Source of the DNA: Armatimonadota bacterium
GTDB lineage: Bacteria > Sysuimicrobiota > Sysuimicrobiia > Sysuimicrobiales > Sysuimicrobiaceae
DNA length: 64,000 nt
NCBI GenBank assembly: GCA_031432545.1
Contig: JAVKGX010000001.1
Coordinates: 663,674-727,673 of the forward strand
Direction of reading: 5' to 3'
The notes beneath the pieces are model-generated. The model did no database searches, was not told the origin of the DNA, and saw nothing but the letters and a program-made list of their open reading frames with translations. A program made the position numbers and the translations under genes. Shown piece after piece: positions 62,141 to 64,000 of the stretch (its first letter is position 1; every line of letters begins with the position of its first letter).

Positions 62141-63481
62141 GTGCATGGGTTGGACGTCGGGCAGTTCAGGCGCGAATTCCAGCTCGACGAGCGTTTGATC
62201 CACCGAAGCGGAGACTGGGGGTACACGATGCACGCCCGGCGTGCGATCTGGATCGGGCCCGGCGAGGTGGGCTGGCTCGTCGTCCACTTTCCGTACGACC
62301 CGCAGTGCGTGGCGAAGATCAAGACCATCGCCGGCCGCCGCTGGCATCCTGAGGGGAAGTACTGGACAGTTCCCCGCACCGATGGAGTCCTCGCGCGCCT
62401 GCTGGCGCTGTTTGCGGGCCGTCCTGTTGAGGTGGACCCTGCGCTTCGCCCTGCAGATCGCCGCCGGGAATCGGCCACACCGGCCGACCCTGCGGCTGCT
62501 CACCCCTTGCCTGGGCCGCCCGGGCTCCTGGATCGGGCCCGTCAGGCCCTCCGTGCCCGCCACTACAGCCGGAGGACCGAACAGGCGTATGCGGCCTGGA
62601 TTGCGCGGTTCGTTGGGTTCCATGGTGGGCGCGATCCCGGCGAGATGGGAGAGCGGGAAGTCAACGCGTTCCTGACCCACCTGGCCGTCAGCGACCGTGT
62701 GGCCGCCTCGACGCAGAACCAGGCCCTGGCCGCCCTCCTCTTTCTGTACCACAGCGTCTTGCAGCACCCGTTGGGCCGGGTCGAAGGGGTCGTGCGGGCG
62801 AGGCGCCCTCGACGGGTGCCGGTCGTCCTGAGCCGTCAGGAGGTCAGTGCAATACTGGACGGTCTCGATGGGACCACGCGTCTGGTCTGTGCGCTGCTGT
62901 ACGGCTCCGGGCTGCGCCTGCTGGAGTGCCTGCGCCTGAGAGTGAAGGACATCGACTTCCAGCGCCACGAGGTGACCGTCCGCGACGGCAAGGGCGGTAA
63001 GGACCGGGTGACCATGTTGCCCGCCGCCGTGGCTGGCCAGTTGCAGGCTCATCTCGAGCGGATCCGCCGCCAGCATGCGAAGGATCTGGCGCGAGGCCTG
63101 GGTCGGGCGCCGATGCCGGACGCCCTTGCCCGCAAGTTCCCAGGGGCCGACCGCCAGTGGGCCTGGCAGTGGGTCTTCCCGTCCTCGTCCCACTATGTCG
63201 AGCCTTCGACGGGCGTGCGCCACCGGCACCACCTGCACGAGTCGGTCATCCAGCGGGCGGTGAAGGAGGCGATCCGCCGGGTGGGGGTGACCAAACACGC
63301 GTCCTGCCATTCCTTCAGGCACTCGTTCGCCACACACCTCCTGGAAGACGGGTACGACATCCGGACGGTGCAGGAGTTACTCGGCCACAAGGACGTGAAG
63401 ACCACGATGATCTACACCCACGTGCTGAATCGCGGCGGGAAGGGGGTCAGGAGCCCGATGGACGGGCTACACCCCGGTTGA
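62141..63481 (+). CDS. intI: Integron-type tyrosine recombinase with N-terminal extension
   Basis: Site-specific recombinase of 446 residues. The catalytic set is complete: R259 ([10 protein letters not shown]), K287 (GKGGKDRV), H390/R393 (CHSFRHSF), H416 (LLGHKDV) and Y425 (MIYTHV). An insert at about 333-367, with [14 protein letters not shown] and [14 protein letters not shown], corresponds to the extra patch found in integron integrases and not in XerC/D. The first 95 residues form a separate domain ([33 protein letters not shown]) resembling HARP-like modules. Start uncertain: GTG 62141, or ATG 62228 with a G-rich site. Codon use is like the chromosome. It reads toward the cassette region. 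Confidence 0.85.
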   Translation: MHGLDVGQFRREFQLDERLIHRSGDWGYTMHARRAIWIGPGEVGWLVVHFPYDPQCVAKIKTIAGRRWHPEGKYWTVPRTDGVLARLLALFAGRPVEVDPALRPADRRRESATPADPAAAHPLPGPPGLLDRARQALRARHYSRRTEQAYAAWIARFVGFHGGRDPGEMGEREVNAFLTHLAVSDRVAASTQNQALAALLFLYHSVLQHPLGRVEGVVRARRPRRVPVVLSRQEVSAILDGLDGTTRLVCALLYGSGLRLLECLRLRVKDIDFQRHEVTVRDGKGGKDRVTMLPAAVAGQLQAHLERIRRQHAKDLARGLGRAPMPDALARKFPGADRQWAWQWVFPSSSHYVEPSTGVRHRHHLHESVIQRAVKEAIRRVGVTKHASCHSFRHSFATHLLEDGYDIRTVQELLGHKDVKTTMIYTHVLNRGGKGVRSPMDGLHPG

Positions 63482-63500
63482 GCCTCGCTGACCTTGGGGT

Positions 63501-63507
63501 GTTAGGC
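63501..63507 (+). other. Candidate attI core site (GTTAGGC)
   Basis: GTTAGGC fits the integron core consensus GTTRRRY and lies 20 bases after the integrase stop. The surrounding GGTGTTAGGCTG sequence recurs at 63633-63644, and a related CTTAGGCTG at 63613-63621. Recombination in this system occurs after the first G of the core. It is the best candidate for the integrase-adjacent site; sequence alone does not distinguish attI from a first cassette boundary. Confidence 0.45.
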
Positions 63508-63522
63508 TGACCGGTGGGGCAG

Positions 63523-63528
63523 TATAAT
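63523..63528 (+). promoter_or_regulatory. Candidate cassette promoter, TATAAT
   Basis: A perfect TATAAT lies between the two GTTAGGC sites and points toward the cassette gene. The -35 is poor (TGTTAG at 17 bases). It could act as the Pc promoter driving captured cassettes. Confidence 0.4.
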
Positions 63529-63593
63529 GCCTGGCAAGGGGGGCCCGGCGGGATGGCGGGAACTCGGAGGGGACAAGCGACTGCGGGTGGGAC

Positions 63594-63641
63594 GGGCAAC
63601 TGGCCCCGTCGTCTTAGGCTGACAGGGACGGGGTGTTAGGC
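63594..63641 (+). repeat. attC-like imperfect hairpin ending in GTTAGGC
   Basis: GGGCAAC (63594-63600) faces GTTAGGC (63635-63641), with the AAC/GTT core paired. Inside, CCCCGTC (63604-63610) pairs perfectly with GACGGGG (63627-63633), leaving unequal spacers (TGG against T) and a 16-base loop. This resembles the R and L box layout of short attC sites, although the outer box is degenerate. Base composition changes sharply just to its right, as expected at a cassette boundary. Confidence 0.45.
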
Positions 63642-63724
63642 TGGTCGGTCTAAACATGAGTTAGCTGGCTTCGCTGAAAATGCAACATCACTTTACGTAT
63701 TCCAAACGTTGAAGGAATTGAATC

Positions 63725-64000
63725 ATGAGAAAAGTCATTGTGCTTGAACATATCTCCCTTGATGGAGTTATTCAAGCCCCAGGCGGACCAGACGAAGATA
63801 CAAGCGGTGGCTTCCCGTATGGCGGGTGGATAAGTCTATTTCCCGATGATGTTCTTGGAAAGTTCCTGAGAAGTCAGATGAATATGCCATTTGACCTGTT
63901 GTTAGGACGCATAACCTTTGAAATTTGGGAGCCGTACTGGCCTCAACACGCAGATATATGGCCTAACGTCAACACAGCGACTAAGTATGTTGCCTCAAAC
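63725..64000 (+). CDS. Dihydrofolate reductase-family protein in a cassette (3' partial)
   Basis: The frame starts at ATG 63725, with AAGGAA upstream, and is open for 92 codons to the window end. The product begins MRKVIVLEHISLDGVIQAPG and contains FDLLLGRITFEIWEPYWP, the pattern of RibD-C/dihydrofolate-reductase-fold proteins such as YyaP. Composition is foreign: 24 of 60 bases at 63721-63780 are G or C, against 45 of 60 at 63541-63600, and codons such as AGA, TTA and ATA are used. Its position just after the core sites marks it as a captured gene cassette. Confidence 0.75.
   Translation, partial: MRKVIVLEHISLDGVIQAPGGPDEDTSGGFPYGGWISLFPDDVLGKFLRSQMNMPFDLLLGRITFEIWEPYWPQHADIWPNVNTATKYVASN

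Noticed and set aside
63961..63967. GCCTAAC as an attC R'' box
   Set aside because: It matches RYYYAAC but lies inside the open frame of the cassette gene, well before the protein should end.

Overview
This is a GC-rich bacterial chromosome segment whose gene order is that of Gram-positive-type (Terrabacteria) genomes. Three conserved blocks are present: the division/cell-wall cluster murE-F-mraY-murD-ftsW-murG-C-B-ftsQ-A-Z; radA, PIN/TRAM gene, ispD-ispF-cysS-rlmB, sigH, as in Bacillus; and recO, glyQ-glyS with a T-box leader, dnaG, sigA. MurE has the DNPR signature of diaminopimelate-adding enzymes. With class II ribonucleotide reductase, SigH, a VanW/G5 protein and a membrane pyrophosphatase, this suggests an uncultured or poorly sampled high-GC lineage near Firmicutes, Chloroflexi or Armatimonadota (for example Limnochordia or CSP1-3-like). 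That placement is inference; no rRNA is present.

Layout. 1-13.3 kb: peptidoglycan precursor synthesis and divisome, tightly overlapped, with an imperfect 34-bp dyad before ftsA. 13.4-16.5 kb: a site-2 protease and an ABC-2 exporter. 16.6-20.7 kb: nrdR-nrdJ under a promoter overlapped by a NrdR-box-like dyad, convergent with mutY. 20.8-23.4 kb: small membrane proteins, an XRE regulator, a 7Fe-type ferredoxin and a PhnD-like binding protein. 23.5-32 kb: the radA-to-sigH block. 32-35.3 kb: moaA, a MaoC-type hydratase, tRNA-Thr(UGU) and a GAF-GGDEF diguanylate cyclase.

35.3-38.4 kb is a decaying island on the minus strand. Galactokinase is preceded by a fragment of a GH36 alpha-galactosidase. 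A SigB/SigF-type sigma gene is split in two by an inverted fragment of a membrane sensor protein. Its anti-sigma gene is frameshifted. 38.6-57.7 kb returns to housekeeping: a RibD-like reductase, tandem mgtE genes, recO, T-box-glyQS, dgt, hppA, dnaG, sigA, ahcY, an ABC exporter and comF. 57.7-61 kb carries amino-acid metabolism: an amine dehydrogenase-like protein, carbamate kinase and an aminotransferase.

The right end (62.1-64 kb) looks like a chromosomal integron. It has an integron-type tyrosine recombinase with an unusual N-terminal domain, then GTTAGGC core-site repeats, a TATAAT box, an attC-like hairpin and an AT-rich cassette gene for a dihydrofolate-reductase-family protein that runs off the window. 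The integrase points toward the array, the reverse of the classical arrangement. This integron, the split sigma gene and the Mur ligases with altered ATP-binding loops are the points most worth following.
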